Assembly: GCF_004521915.1 (NCBI RefSeq)
Contig: NZ_SDKD01000008.1
Coordinates: 157,000 to 220,999 of the forward strand
DNA length: 64,000 nt
Origin: Brevibacillus migulae
Lineage (GTDB): Bacteria; Bacillota; Bacilli; Brevibacillales; Brevibacillaceae
Direction: 5' to 3'
Shown piece by piece: positions 1 through 8,669 of this stretch. The position numbers and the translations under genes are program-made. A model generated the notes under the pieces. That model saw only the letters and a program-made list of their open reading frames with translations. It ran no database searches and was not told where the DNA came from. Numbering within the stretch: the stretch's first letter is position 1; the number at the start of each line of letters is the position of its first letter.

Positions 1-1272
1 GGCGCGATTGATTCGCCGGAAGTTCGGACAGTGGTTCACCTGCATGGTGCCAATGTCGACTGGGAAAGCGATGGACATCCCGAGGCTTGGTTTACCAAAG
101 ACTATGCACGCACCGGTGCGTTCTTCAGACGAATGGTCTATGAATACACCAATCATCAGCAAGGAACGACACTCTGGTATCATGACCATGCGATTGGTCT
201 TACCCGGCTGAATGTGTATGCCGGCTTGGCAGGTTTTTATTTGATTCGTGACAGCCTTGAGCGGAGATTGAAGCTGCCAAGCGGTGACTACGAAATCCCG
301 CTGATGATTCAGGATAAGAGCTTCAAGGAAGACGGCTCGCTTTTTTATCCGGATCAACCGCCTTTTCCGGTGTCTGTCAATCCGTCCGTCGTGCCGGGAT
401 TTTTGGGGAATACAATCGTGGTGAACGGGAAAGTATGGCCGCATTTACGTGTGGAACCACGAAAATACCGGTTCCGGATCGTCAACGCCTCCAATCGAAG
501 GGGATATACGTTAAGCCTTTCCAATCAGGAAGCGTTCACGCAAATTGGGACCGACGGAGGGCTGATGGCAAGCCCGGTGCAGCTGAACTCCATTCGCCTG
601 GAGCCGGCAGAACGGGCGGATCTGATCATCGACTTTTCCACGATGCAAGGGCAGACGATCACTTTGCAAAACGATGACCCAAGTCCCCATCTCAGCGTGG
701 TGTTGCAATTCAGGGTCGATCTGCCTTTGCGTGGTGAAGACCGTTCGCAAATTCCCGCACAGCTGTATCCGGCGATGGAGCTGCACGAGCATACGGCCCA
801 CACGGTCAGGGACCTGACGCTGAGCGCGACCACTGATGAATTCGGCAGACCGATGCTTTTGCTGGGCGAGCGGATGTGGCATGATCCGGCCACCGAAAAA
901 CCAGCCTATGACAGTGTCGAGATCTGGAATTTGGTCAATCTCACAGGGGGCCCGCACCCGATTCATGTGCATCTGGTGCAGTTTCGGATTTTGGAGCGAA
1001 GACCTTTCAACATCGAGCGGTTCCAAAAGAAAGGCATTATTGAGTACACCGGACCCGCGCAGCCGCCGAAGGATTATGAGCGAGGTTGGAAGGATACAGT
1101 GAGAGCCGAAGCCGGCATGGTGACGAAAATCATCATGCACTTCAAGGAGCATACGGGAAATTACGTCTGGCATTGCCACTTTTTGGAGCATGAAGATCAC
1201 GATATGATGAGACCGCTCAGAGTCATAACCGATACACATCCCGTGCAGGATAAGCATGCAACGCATACCTAA
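1..1272 (+). CDS. CotA-like multicopper oxidase (spore coat laccase type), 5' end outside window
   Basis: Copper enzyme that oxidises phenolic compounds, bilirubin-like compounds or metal ions with reduction of O2 to water; the family includes the B. subtilis outer spore coat laccase CotA. The reading frame is open from base 1, and the first trinuclear copper motif HLHG lies at residues 13-16 of the visible part. It is followed by HDHA, then HPIHVH, and near the C-terminus HCHFLEHEDHDMM, which holds the T1 copper Cys, His and axial Met. About 424 residues are visible; CotA has 513 with HLHG near residue 105, so roughly 90 residues are missing upstream. A terminator follows. Multicopper oxidase is sure from the copper motifs; a spore-coat location is inferred from similarity to CotA. 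Confidence 0.93.
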   Translation, partial: GAIDSPEVRTVVHLHGANVDWESDGHPEAWFTKDYARTGAFFRRMVYEYTNHQQGTTLWYHDHAIGLTRLNVYAGLAGFYLIRDSLERRLKLPSGDYEIPLMIQDKSFKEDGSLFYPDQPPFPVSVNPSVVPGFLGNTIVVNGKVWPHLRVEPRKYRFRIVNASNRRGYTLSLSNQEAFTQIGTDGGLMASPVQLNSIRLEPAERADLIIDFSTMQGQTITLQNDDPSPHLSVVLQFRVDLPLRGEDRSQIPAQLYPAMELHEHTAHTVRDLTLSATTDEFGRPMLLLGERMWHDPATEKPAYDSVEIWNLVNLTGGPHPIHVHLVQFRILERRPFNIERFQKKGIIEYTGPAQPPKDYERGWKDTVRAEAGMVTKIIMHFKEHTGNYVWHCHFLEHEDHDMMRPLRVITDTHPVQDKHATHT

Positions 1273-1281
1273 GGGGAGCAG

Positions 1282-1330
1282 AAAGCCATTCTCTACTGTA
1301 TGAAACAGGAAGAGTGGCTTTTTCATTTTT
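1282..1330 (+). terminator. Rho-independent terminator of the multicopper oxidase
   Basis: The stem pairs AAAGCCATTCT with AGAGTGGCTTT around an inner CTGT/ACAG pairing, and is followed by a T-rich tail. It begins ten bases after the stop codon. Confidence 0.8.
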
Positions 1331-1369
1331 AGTCTCGACTCTTTTTCGATGATGTGCTATCATGATACC

Positions 1370-1398
1370 TTGTTAACGTTTTACCACTTTACCATACT
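1370..1398 (+). promoter_or_regulatory. Putative sigma-A promoter of the amino acid ABC operon
   Basis: TTGTTA and CATACT are separated by 17 bases, about 30 bases before the lipoprotein start codon. Confidence 0.45.
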
Positions 1399-1427
1399 AA
1401 AATATACGAATTTGGGAGAGGATCATC

Positions 1428-2204
1428 ATGAGAAAATTTGCATCATTGGGCTTGTTGCTTGCTATGACGTTTTCACTGATTGTCGGTTGTTCGAGTGCGA
1501 ATACAGCTTCCGAGGACAAGCAGTTGGTGATCGGGATCGATGATAAATTTGCACCAATGGGCTTCCGTGACGAGAAAAACGAAATCGTCGGCTTCGATAT
1601 TGATTACGCGAAAGCAGCTGCGGCCAAAATGGGAAAAGAGGCAGTCTTCCAGCCCATTGATTGGAGCGCGAAAGAGTCCGAATTGAACAGCGGCCGCATC
1701 GATTTGATCTGGAATGGATATACCATCACCGACGAGCGGAAAGAGAAAGTATTGTTTACCAAGCCATACCTGAAAAATGCGCAAGTGATCGTGACATTGG
1801 CGGATTCTAAGCTGACCAAGATGGACGATCTGGCGGATAAGAATGTCGGTCTGCAAAAGCTCTCTTCCGCTGCGGATGCCTTGAATGCGAATCCGATCAA
1901 GGAGAAAATCAAAACCGTCAGCGAATTTCCGGACAACGTGTTGGCTTTGAGCGATTTGAAAACCGGGCGTATTGATGCCGTGATTATTGATGAGATCGTT
2001 GCAAGATACTATATGACCAAGGAAGCGAATACCTATAAAATCTTGGACGAGTCTCTCGCTCCTGAGGAATACGGAATCGGCGTGAAAAAAGGCAACGAAG
2101 AACTGCTGAATGCCCTGCAAAAAGCGTTGGACGAGCTGAATCAGGATGGAACGGCAGCGGAAATCTCGAAAAAATGGTTTGGCGAAGATAAAGTGTTGAA
2201 ATAG
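1428..2204 (+). CDS. Amino acid ABC transporter substrate-binding lipoprotein
   Basis: Extracellular receptor (SBP_bac_3 / periplasmic binding protein class II) that delivers a polar amino acid to the permease encoded next. The N-terminus is a lipoprotein signal: a short basic region, a hydrophobic stretch and the lipobox LIVGC with the acylated Cys at residue 21. The mature part opens with the typical GIDDKFAPMGF stretch and contains GFDIDYAKA, characteristic of polar amino acid binders, in the usual 258-residue size. It is first in a three-gene unit (receptor, permease, ATPase). A hairpin between it and the permease probably keeps the receptor in excess. The ligand cannot be told from sequence; glutamine, cystine and histidine are all possible. 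Confidence 0.92.
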   Translation: MRKFASLGLLLAMTFSLIVGCSSANTASEDKQLVIGIDDKFAPMGFRDEKNEIVGFDIDYAKAAAAKMGKEAVFQPIDWSAKESELNSGRIDLIWNGYTITDERKEKVLFTKPYLKNAQVIVTLADSKLTKMDDLADKNVGLQKLSSAADALNANPIKEKIKTVSEFPDNVLALSDLKTGRIDAVIIDEIVARYYMTKEANTYKILDESLAPEEYGIGVKKGNEELLNALQKALDELNQDGTAAEISKKWFGEDKVLK

Positions 2205-2217
2205 GTTTGATCAGTCA

Positions 2218-2250
2218 GGCTACGCCTTCGTTTGGCGTAGCCCAAGTTTT
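2218..2250 (+). terminator. Intercistronic hairpin (partial terminator) between receptor and permease
   Basis: Perfect 9-bp stem GGCTACGCC/GGCGTAGCC with loop TTCGTTT, followed by the weak tail CAAGTTTT. It lies inside the transporter operon and directly precedes the permease ribosome binding site, so partial termination or mRNA protection is likely. Its 3' arm and tail resemble hairpins before the subtilase gene and hemA. Confidence 0.6.
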
Positions 2251-2269
2251 CGATTAGGAGCAAATTCCC

Positions 2270-2929
2270 ATGAACCTCGAATATATCATCAATATTACCA
2301 AGCCGATGCTGGAAGGGGCACAGATGACCATCCTGTTGTTCCTCATCGCGATCGTCCTGTCCATTCCGCTCGGTTTTTTGATCACCGTAATGGCGAAAAG
2401 CAGCATCAAATGGCTGGCCGCATTGGCGAATGCGTACATTTATGTGATGCGCGGCACTCCGCTCTTGCTGCAGCTGTTGTTTTTCTGTTTTGGTTTGCCC
2501 CTTCTTCCATTCGTCGGGGAATACCTCGTGATGGACCGATTCGTTGCGGCTTGCGTAGGGTTTATCCTTAATTATGCCGCCTATTTTGCGGAGATTTTCC
2601 GCGGGGGTCTGCTCGCCATCGACAAGGGGCAGTATGAGGCCGCGCAGGTGCTGGGCTTCAGCCGTTATCAGACGACGACGAGAATCATTCTGCCGCAGAT
2701 GTTCCGCGTCGCATTGCCAGCCGTTTCAAATGAAGCGATCACCTTGGTAAAAGATACGGCTCTGCTGTATGCTGTGGCCGTTCCCGAGCTGCTGCATTTT
2801 GCCCAGACGGCAGTGAACCGCGACTTTACGATTGTTCCTTTTTTTATCGCAGCCATTATTTATTTACTCATGACGTTGGTATTGACGGCATTTTTTAAAT
2901 GGATCGAAAAAAGACTTACTTTTGAATGA
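2270..2929 (+). CDS. Amino acid ABC transporter permease (HisM/GlnP family)
   Basis: Membrane subunit of the polar amino acid importer. The 219-residue protein has about five hydrophobic segments. The EAA loop that contacts the ATPase reads [22 protein letters not shown] (given here as its conserved elements EAAQ, LG and ILPQ). [12 protein letters not shown] near residues 60-71 is the amino acid permease signature that precedes the central helices. It ends a few bases before the ATPase start, indicating translational coupling. Size and motifs match the family well. Confidence 0.92.
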   Translation: MNLEYIINITKPMLEGAQMTILLFLIAIVLSIPLGFLITVMAKSSIKWLAALANAYIYVMRGTPLLLQLLFFCFGLPLLPFVGEYLVMDRFVAACVGFILNYAAYFAEIFRGGLLAIDKGQYEAAQVLGFSRYQTTTRIILPQMFRVALPAVSNEAITLVKDTALLYAVAVPELLHFAQTAVNRDFTIVPFFIAAIIYLLMTLVLTAFFKWIEKRLTFE

Positions 2930-2943
2930 AGGACTGGCGAAAA

Positions 2944-3690
2944 ATGGCGATTATTCATGTGTCCAATCTAAAAAAATCGTTCGGCAATCTGGATGTGCTG
3001 AAAGGTGTATCGTTTGAGGTAGAAAAAAATGAGGTAGTCGCGGTCATTGGTCCTTCGGGCTCAGGGAAAAGCACCATGCTGAGAAGTCTGGTTCATCTGG
3101 AGCAGGTGAACGGAGGAAGCATCCGCATCCAGGACGACTATCTCGTCAAGGATGGTGCCTATGCCGGCAGCCAGGAGCTGAAGCGGATTACCGCAAAAAT
3201 GGGGATGGTGTTCCAGCATTTCAATCTGTTCCCGCACTTGACCGTCCAGGAAAATCTGGAGCTTGCACCGAAGCTCGTCAAAGGCGAGTCGGACGAAAAG
3301 ATTCGCCAAAGAAGCAACGGGCTGTTGGAGAAGGTAGGTTTGTCCGATAAAGCGGGCGTCTATCCGGCCAAGCTCTCCGGTGGGCAAAAGCAGCGTGTCG
3401 CGATTGCACGGGCGCTCATGATGCAGCCGGATATCATGCTGTTCGATGAACCGACCTCGGCGCTTGATCCGGAGTTGACCGGTGAGGTGCTGCAGGTGAT
3501 CAAGCAGCTGGCCCAGGAACATATGACGATGATGGTGGTCACCCATGAGATGGGGTTTGCCAAGGAAGTCGCGAGCAAAATCATGTTTATGGACAACGGC
3601 GAGGTGATTGAAGCAGGCACGCCGGAGCAATTGTTTACGAATCCGCAATTTGAACGGACCAGAGCGTTTTTGAATCGAGCGTTGAAATAA
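2944..3690 (+). CDS. Amino acid ABC transporter ATP-binding protein
   Basis: Cytoplasmic ATPase that powers the importer (GlnQ/HisP family). Visible motifs: Walker A GPSGSGKS, signature [15 protein letters not shown], Walker [15 protein letters not shown] and the switch His in VVTHEM. The start at 2944 is preferred because AAGGA lies about ten bases upstream; an in-frame ATG at 2926 overlapping the permease stop would add six residues (MKDWRK) with no good ribosome binding site. A strong hairpin ends the operon 5 bases after the stop codon. Confidence 0.93.
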   Translation: MAIIHVSNLKKSFGNLDVLKGVSFEVEKNEVVAVIGPSGSGKSTMLRSLVHLEQVNGGSIRIQDDYLVKDGAYAGSQELKRITAKMGMVFQHFNLFPHLTVQENLELAPKLVKGESDEKIRQRSNGLLEKVGLSDKAGVYPAKLSGGQKQRVAIARALMMQPDIMLFDEPTSALDPELTGEVLQVIKQLAQEHMTMMVVTHEMGFAKEVASKIMFMDNGEVIEAGTPEQLFTNPQFERTRAFLNRALK

Positions 3691-3694
3691 CCGG

Positions 3695-3736
3695 GCCGCT
3701 CCCTTTGACAATAGAGGGAGCGGCTATGTAATTTTT
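3695..3736 (+). terminator. Terminator of the amino acid ABC operon
   Basis: The 10-bp stem GCCGCTCCCT/AGGGAGCGGC has a loop of about ten bases and a short downstream T run (ATTTTT) after six bases. Confidence 0.7.
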
Positions 3737-3804
3737 CCAGCCAGTTCAAAAAAAGCAGGCTTCTGTGCTACCATGGAGGATGAGAAAGAGAAAGGGGGAG
3801 GCCA

Positions 3805-5577
3805 ATGAGCACGATCAAAGACAAGCTCGCGGTTCTTCCGGATAAACCCGGCTGTTACTTGATGAAAAACAGTAATGGTGAAGTCATCTATGTCGGCAAG
3901 GCCAAGGTGTTGAAAAATCGTGTACGCTCCTATTTTACAGGGAGCCATGATGGAAAAACACAGATGCTGGTCAGTGAAATTGCCGATTTCGAATATATCG
4001 TAGTCGCCTCCGCAGTAGAGGCATTGCTGCTGGAGATCAATCTGATCAAGCAATACAATCCTCGCTACAATGTGATGCTCAAGGATGACAAGACGTATCC
4101 GTACATCAAGATTACCAACGAGACCCACCCCCGTCTGGAAATTACGCGCAAGGTCTTGAAGGACAAAGCCAAGTATTTTGGCCCCTATCCGAATGCGGGA
4201 GCTGCGGCAGAGGTAAAGAAGCTGTTGGATCGGCTGTATCCATTGCGCAAATGCAAGAACATCCCCAAGCAGGTATGCTTGTACTACCACTTGGGACAAT
4301 GCCTGGCTCCCTGTGAGTATGAGGTGGACCAAGCTGAAAACCAACGGCTGGTGGAGGAGATCGCGCATTTCCTCGATGGTGGTCATGCGGCGATGAAAGC
4401 GGAGCTGACCGAGAAAATGATGCAGGCCGCCGAGAGTATGGAATTCGAGCGGGCCAAAGAGCTGCGGGATTTGATCCGCAACATTGAAGCGGTCATGGAG
4501 AAGCAGAAGATCACCTTTACGGATACTATCGACCGCGATATTTTCGGTTTTGCCGTGGAAAAAGGCTGGATGTGCATCCAGGTCTTCTACATGCGCCAAG
4601 GCAAAATGATTGAGCGGCAAACGACCAGCTTCCCGTACTATGGGGATGAAACGGAAGATTTCATGTCGTTTGTCACCCAGTTTTATTACGACAAGCAGCA
4701 GGCACTCCCGAAAGAAATCCTGCTGCCGCAGCAAAGCGACCCGGAGCTGCTTGAGCAGTGGCTCGGCGTCAAGGTTGTCACGCCGAAGCGCGGCAAAAAG
4801 GTAGAGCTGGTCGATATGGCTTGTGAAAACGCCAAGATCGCCATCCAGGAGAAATTTGCCCTGATGTCAAAAGATGATGCGCGGACGATCCAAGCGGTCC
4901 ACAATCTCGGTCATATCTTGGGGATCAATACCCCGCATCGGATCGAAGCCTTTGACAACTCCAATATTCAGGGCGTTGAGCCTGTTTCGGCGATGATCGT
5001 GTTTACGGATGGCCGCCCGGACAAAAAGGAATACCGCAAATTCAAAATCCAGACCGTGGTAGGACCTGATGATTACGGTTCGATGCGGGAAGTGATCCGC
5101 CGCCGCTATACGCGTGTCCTGCGGGAAAATCAGCCTTTGCCCGATCTGATCGTCATCGACGGGGGAAAGGGGCAGATCGGCGCCGCCATGGACGTGCTGG
5201 AAAACGAGCTGGGTCTGTATATCCCGGTATGCGGGCTGGCCAAGGACGACAAGCACAGGACCGCACAGCTGCTGTTTGGCGATCCACCTGAGCCGGTCGA
5301 GATGAAGCGGGACAGCTATGAATTTTATTTGCTGCAGCGGATCCAGGACGAGGTGCACCGATTCGCGATCACGTTCCATCGGCAAAGCCGGACCAAGACG
5401 ATGCTTTCCTCCCAGCTTGATGAGATTCCGGGCATTGGGGAGAAACGGCGCAAGCTGCTGTTCCAGCACTTCGGATCTCTCGGCCGCATGAAGGAAGCGA
5501 CCGTGGAAGAATACCGCCAGCTGGGGATTGGCGACAAGCTGGCGAAGCAGATCATCGCCCATTTGCGGAAGCTGTAG
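3805..5577 (+). CDS. uvrC: UvrABC excinuclease subunit C
   Basis: Makes both incisions flanking a bulky DNA lesion in nucleotide excision repair, after UvrA and UvrB have located it. Domains in order: an N-terminal GIY-YIG nuclease at residues 10-95 (GCYLMK, VIYVGKA) for the 3' cut; a cysteine region [17 protein letters not shown] around 152-172; a UVR motif near 200-235 that binds UvrB; an RNase H-like nuclease ([17 protein letters not shown]) for the 5' cut; and two helix-hairpin-helix motifs at the end ([13 protein letters not shown]). The 590-residue length fits the family. AGGGGGAG lies just upstream of the ATG. As in B. subtilis, it precedes lysC. Confidence 0.97.
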   Translation: MSTIKDKLAVLPDKPGCYLMKNSNGEVIYVGKAKVLKNRVRSYFTGSHDGKTQMLVSEIADFEYIVVASAVEALLLEINLIKQYNPRYNVMLKDDKTYPYIKITNETHPRLEITRKVLKDKAKYFGPYPNAGAAAEVKKLLDRLYPLRKCKNIPKQVCLYYHLGQCLAPCEYEVDQAENQRLVEEIAHFLDGGHAAMKAELTEKMMQAAESMEFERAKELRDLIRNIEAVMEKQKITFTDTIDRDIFGFAVEKGWMCIQVFYMRQGKMIERQTTSFPYYGDETEDFMSFVTQFYYDKQQALPKEILLPQQSDPELLEQWLGVKVVTPKRGKKVELVDMACENAKIAIQEKFALMSKDDARTIQAVHNLGHILGINTPHRIEAFDNSNIQGVEPVSAMIVFTDGRPDKKEYRKFKIQTVVGPDDYGSMREVIRRRYTRVLRENQPLPDLIVIDGGKGQIGAAMDVLENELGLYIPVCGLAKDDKHRTAQLLFGDPPEPVEMKRDSYEFYLLQRIQDEVHRFAITFHRQSRTKTMLSSQLDEIPGIGEKRRKLLFQHFGSLGRMKEATVEEYRQLGIGDKLAKQIIAHLRKL

Positions 5578-5599
5578 GATCTTTTTACGCATAAACGAA

Positions 5600-5628
5600 T
5601 TGCGCTGCTTTCCACATCATGATATAAT
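5600..5628 (+). promoter_or_regulatory. Sigma-A promoter of the lysC leader
   Basis: TTGCGC and TATAAT are spaced by 17 bases, which puts the start of transcription near 5635, shortly before the lysine riboswitch. Confidence 0.7.
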
Positions 5629-5650
5629 GCCAAACAACAACTAAATAAGT

Positions 5651-5677
5651 ACCTCACTTCCCGCAAAGGAGTGAGGT
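5651..5677 (+). promoter_or_regulatory. Hairpin upstream of the L box that competes with its P1 stem
   Basis: ACCTCACT pairs perfectly with AGTGAGGT, extended by CC/GG across a bulged T. The right arm is the same segment that forms the 5' strand of riboswitch stem P1, so this hairpin and P1 exclude each other. Confidence 0.5.
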
Positions 5678-5856
5678 AGAGGCGCGAAAACCAAGAGTAC
5701 TTTCTGGGAGAATGGGGATTCAGTGATCAGAAAGGAAAGGGGAATTCGCCGAAGTGCGGTGCGTCGCCCTAGACGACCGTGCTGGGTCTGCATTGAAGAA
5801 GTGCAGGACTGTCATCCCGACTGCTTACCCGCAGTCCGGATGGAGCGCTATCTCAC
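5671..5856 (+). promoter_or_regulatory. Lysine riboswitch (L box) aptamer
   Basis: This leader RNA senses lysine and controls lysC. The conserved L-box core is readable in order: GAGGTAGAGGCGCGA, AAGAGTA, GGGGAATTCGCCGAAG, GCTGGGT and a GAAG...AGGACTGTCA block. Stem P1 is closed by GTGAGGTAG (5671-5679) and CTATCTCAC (5848-5856), nine pairs with one G-U. It is followed by a terminator at 5939-5972. Confidence 0.95.
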
Positions 5857-5938
5857 CGAATCGGATGATTGGTACGAGAAATTTTCGTAGCAATTCCGAT
5901 GACGTGCATGGGAAGGGGGAACCAGTATGTCTATCAGA

Positions 5939-5972
5939 CAGCGGCAGGTTTATTCCTTGTCGTTGTTTTTTT
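5939..5972 (+). terminator. Riboswitch-controlled terminator before lysC
   Basis: The 10-bp stem CAGCGGCAGG/CTTGTCGTTG includes several G-U pairs and is followed by seven T. It lies between the L box and lysC, so lysine binding is expected to favour it and stop lysC transcription. Confidence 0.7.
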
Positions 5973-6052
5973 GTATATGGAAACAATAACAATCGGGTAT
6001 GCAAATTATCGTGACAAAGGAACAAACATAAAACAAGGGAGAGTAGGCGAAC

Positions 6053-7297
6053 ATGGGTCTTATCGTACAAAAATTTGGCGGCACCTCCGTCGGCACCATC
6101 GAACGTATTCAGCGCGTAGCGGATCGGATTATCAGTTACAAAAAAGAAGGCCATGACATGGTCGTCGTCGTATCCGCAATGGGGAAATCCACGGATGTCC
6201 TGGTAGACATGGCAAAAGAAATCTCGGCGAATCCCTCGGAACGGGAAATGGATATGCTGCTGACGACAGGAGAGCAGGTCTCGATTGCGCTGCTGTCCAT
6301 GGCGCTGCAGCAAAAAGGATATGATGCCGTTTCCTTGACCGGATGGCAGGCAGGGATTATGACTGAATCGGTGCACGGCAAAGCGCGGATTAAAAAGCTG
6401 AACAGCGAGCGTATTTTTAGGGAATTGCGCAGTGGCCGCGTTGTTATTGTGGCAGGATTTCAAGGTATCAGTGAAGAAGGAGAAATCACCACGCTTGGGC
6501 GAGGTGGATCAGATACGACGGCGGTAGCATTGGCTGCCGGCCTGAAAGCGGATAAATGTGAGATTTTCACAGATGTCTCCGGCGTATTCACGGCAGATCC
6601 GAGAGTGGTCCCGACAGCGCAGAAGCTGCCGGCCATTTCGTATGACGAGATGCTGGAGCTGGCCAATCTGGGCGCAGGTGTCCTGCATCCACGTTCTGTG
6701 GAAGTGGCAAAAAAACATCAGGTAAAACTCGTTGTCCGCTCCAGCTTTACAGCGGAAGAAGGTACGTATGTTGAGGAGGTATCCGGCATGGAAACAGGAA
6801 GAGTGGTAAGCGGTGTAGCGCATGATGATGATGTGGTGAAGATCACGGTCGTCGGGATGCCGGCCCGAGTGGGAACGCTGTCCGGTTTGTTTAATACATT
6901 GGCAAGCAATCAAGTGAATGTGGATATTATCATCCAAAGCTCTTATGAAGCGGCGGTTACCAATATCTCTTTTACCATCGCATTGGGCGATTTGCCCCGC
7001 GCATTGAAAACATTGGAAAGCAACCGGGAGCAGCTCGGCTTTGAGAAGATCGATCACGAAATGGGATTGGCCAAAGTATCGATCGTAGGTGCAGGCATGA
7101 TCAACAATCCGGGTGTAGCCGCAGAGATGTTCCGCCAGTTGGCTGAGCAGGATATTCCGATTAAAATGGTGTCGACCTCCGATATCAAAGTATCTTGCGT
7201 GGTTCCGCAAGAATTTACGGAGCTTGCGGTGCGTACGCTGCACACCGCCTTTGGCCTCGATACGCTGGAAGAAATAGCGATTGTTCACGGTCTGTAA
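6053..7297 (+). CDS. lysC: Lysine-regulated aspartate kinase (aspartokinase II type)
   Basis: Phosphorylates L-aspartate, the first step toward lysine, diaminopimelate, methionine and threonine. The N-terminus carries KFGGTSVG (residues 8-15), followed by the amino acid kinase fold (GRGGSDTTAVALAAGL) and two C-terminal ACT domains from about residue 265 that bind the feedback inhibitor. The 414 residues match B. subtilis LysC (408). An in-frame ATG at 6788 has its own GAGGAGG, giving the beta subunit. GGGAGAG precedes the main start. Transcription is controlled by the lysine riboswitch just upstream. Confidence 0.96.
   Translation: MGLIVQKFGGTSVGTIERIQRVADRIISYKKEGHDMVVVVSAMGKSTDVLVDMAKEISANPSEREMDMLLTTGEQVSIALLSMALQQKGYDAVSLTGWQAGIMTESVHGKARIKKLNSERIFRELRSGRVVIVAGFQGISEEGEITTLGRGGSDTTAVALAAGLKADKCEIFTDVSGVFTADPRVVPTAQKLPAISYDEMLELANLGAGVLHPRSVEVAKKHQVKLVVRSSFTAEEGTYVEEVSGMETGRVVSGVAHDDDVVKITVVGMPARVGTLSGLFNTLASNQVNVDIIIQSSYEAAVTNISFTIALGDLPRALKTLESNREQLGFEKIDHEMGLAKVSIVGAGMINNPGVAAEMFRQLAEQDIPIKMVSTSDIKVSCVVPQEFTELAVRTLHTAFGLDTLEEIAIVHGL
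6788..7297 (+). CDS. Aspartokinase II beta subunit from an internal start within lysC
   Basis: In-frame ATG at codon 246 of lysC with a strong GAGGAGG at 6773-6779 and a spacing of about eight bases. It would yield a 169-residue protein made of the ACT regulatory domains only. B. subtilis aspartokinase II is an alpha2beta2 enzyme whose beta subunit arises this way from the same gene; the ribosome binding site here indicates the same arrangement. This is an overlapping product, not a separate gene. Confidence 0.7.
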   Translation: METGRVVSGVAHDDDVVKITVVGMPARVGTLSGLFNTLASNQVNVDIIIQSSYEAAVTNISFTIALGDLPRALKTLESNREQLGFEKIDHEMGLAKVSIVGAGMINNPGVAAEMFRQLAEQDIPIKMVSTSDIKVSCVVPQEFTELAVRTLHTAFGLDTLEEIAIVHGL

Positions 7298-7309
7298 GTT
7301 TGGTGGATA

Positions 7310-7338
7310 TTGACAGCATGCGTTAGGCAACGTATCAT
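7310..7338 (+). promoter_or_regulatory. Sigma-A promoter of the metX leader
   Basis: A consensus TTGACA and TATCAT are separated by 17 bases, just upstream of the SAM riboswitch. Confidence 0.75.
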
Positions 7339-7359
7339 GGAGACAAATGCATACGGATT

Positions 7360-7465
7360 CTCTTATCTAGAGTGGTGGAGGGACTGGCCCGATGAAACCC
7401 GGCAACCCCGCAATGCGGAGAGGTGCTAATTCCAGCAGACGTCACACGCGTCTGGCAGATAAGAG
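7360..7465 (+). promoter_or_regulatory. SAM riboswitch (S box, SAM-I)
   Basis: The leader contains the S-box core GAGGGACTGGCCCGATGAAA, CCCGGCAACC, GGTGCTAATTCC and CAGCAGA. P1 pairs CTCTTATCT (7360-7368) with AGATAAGAG (7457-7465). It senses S-adenosylmethionine and controls metX. Confidence 0.96.
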
Positions 7466-7494
7466 TGGTTGACTTTCGCAAGACAACCCCTCTT
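7461..7494 (+). promoter_or_regulatory. Antiterminator pairing of the SAM riboswitch
   Basis: AAGAGTGGTT (7461-7470) can pair at nine of ten positions with AACCCCTCTT (7485-7494). The first half belongs to P1 and the second to the terminator stem, so SAM binding and read-through are mutually exclusive. Confidence 0.65.
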
Positions 7495-7517
7495 TTCGAA
7501 GAGGGGTTTTTCTTTTT
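7485..7517 (+). terminator. SAM riboswitch terminator
   Basis: AACCCCTCTT and AAGAGGGGTT form a 10-bp stem with a four-base loop (TTCG region), followed by TTTCTTTTTC. Confidence 0.9.
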
Positions 7518-7565
7518 CTGCTGCGGCAAGCGAAGACTTATACCGGGATGGAGGCGAAAGCAAGG

Positions 7566-8627
7566 ATGAAAAAGGCTAGACTGGGCGAAGTGCTGCTGGA
7601 ATCTGGCGATGTACTGCACGACGTGGAAGTCGCTTACCAGACGTACGGCACCTATGATCCCGATCGGGGAAATGCCATTTTGGTCTGTCATGCCTTGACA
7701 GGAACGGCCTATGCCGTAACGGATGAAGAACAGGAAGGCTGGTGGGACGGGCTGATTGGTCCCGGCAAGCCGGTGGATACGAACAAATATTTTGTGATCT
7801 GCAGCAACGTCCTGGGTGGCTGTTATGGCACGACCGGACCTGCCAGCATCAATCCCCGCACCAACAGGCCATACGGCTCGTCCTTTCCGGTGGTAACCGT
7901 ACGGGATATGGTACGGACGCAAAGGAAGCTCATTGCCGAACTGGGCATTGATCATCTGTACGCCGTCATTGGCGGTTCCATGGGCGGCATGCAGGTATAC
8001 GAATGGATGGTCGAATATCCCGATCTCTTTGATTTGGCCGTACCGATCGCCACCTGTGCACGGATGTCTGCAGTAGGCATCGCTTATAATGATGTAGGCA
8101 GACAGGCGATCTGCAGCGACCCTGAATGGAAGAATGGCGATTACTATCCTGGAGAGGGGCCAAGACAGGGACTCTCGATCGCCCGGATGGTTGGCATGCT
8201 CACCTACCGCACCACGGAGCTGTTTGAGGAACGATTTGGCCGCAATATGCGTGAACAGGTGGATAATCCGTTGACCGGTTCTGTATTCCAGATCGAGAGC
8301 TATCTGCGTTACCAAGGAGAAAAGCTGGTCAACCGATTCGATGCGAACAGCTATCTGCATTTAATGAAAGCGATGGATACGCATGACATCGGCAGAGGTA
8401 GAGGCGGCATACACGAAGCCATCTCCCGGGTACGTGCGAGGGTTCTTGCGATCGGTATTCAGAATGATCTGATTTATCCGGTTGACCATCAGCGCGAAAT
8501 GGTTGAGATCATGCAGCAGAACGGCGTAGAGGTGGAATTTCACACCATCGATTCGATTTACGGGCACGATGCGTTTCTGGTCGATTTTCACAAGATCGCA
8601 CCGCTGATTACCCCATACTTTGCATAG
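7566..8627 (+). CDS. metX: Homoserine O-acetyltransferase
   Basis: Transfers an acyl group, normally acetyl from acetyl-CoA, to L-homoserine, the first committed step of methionine synthesis. It is an alpha/beta hydrolase-fold enzyme: CHALTGTA near residues 41-48 is the oxyanion region, GGSMGGMQ carries the nucleophile Ser138, and NDLIYP and YGHDAF near the end carry the catalytic Asp and His. The start at 7566 has GGAGG 11 bases upstream; an ATG at 7548 lacks one and would add six residues. The upstream SAM riboswitch confirms the methionine role. Whether the acyl donor is acetyl- or succinyl-CoA cannot be read from motifs alone. Confidence 0.94.
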   Translation: MKKARLGEVLLESGDVLHDVEVAYQTYGTYDPDRGNAILVCHALTGTAYAVTDEEQEGWWDGLIGPGKPVDTNKYFVICSNVLGGCYGTTGPASINPRTNRPYGSSFPVVTVRDMVRTQRKLIAELGIDHLYAVIGGSMGGMQVYEWMVEYPDLFDLAVPIATCARMSAVGIAYNDVGRQAICSDPEWKNGDYYPGEGPRQGLSIARMVGMLTYRTTELFEERFGRNMREQVDNPLTGSVFQIESYLRYQGEKLVNRFDANSYLHLMKAMDTHDIGRGRGGIHEAISRVRARVLAIGIQNDLIYPVDHQREMVEIMQQNGVEVEFHTIDSIYGHDAFLVDFHKIAPLITPYFA

Positions 8628-8633
8628 GTGATG

Positions 8634-8666
8634 ACCGGCTGGCGTGATGCTAAGCTGGTTTTTTTC
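8634..8666 (+). terminator. Terminator of metX
   Basis: ACCGGCT/AGCTGGT stem followed by a run of six T; it lies between the convergent metX and yslB genes. Confidence 0.7.
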
Positions 8667-8669
8667 TGA

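Noticed and set aside
5869..6156. Small coding frames within the lysC leader
   Set aside because: They lie over the riboswitch expression platform and its terminator; the RNA structure explains the sequence.
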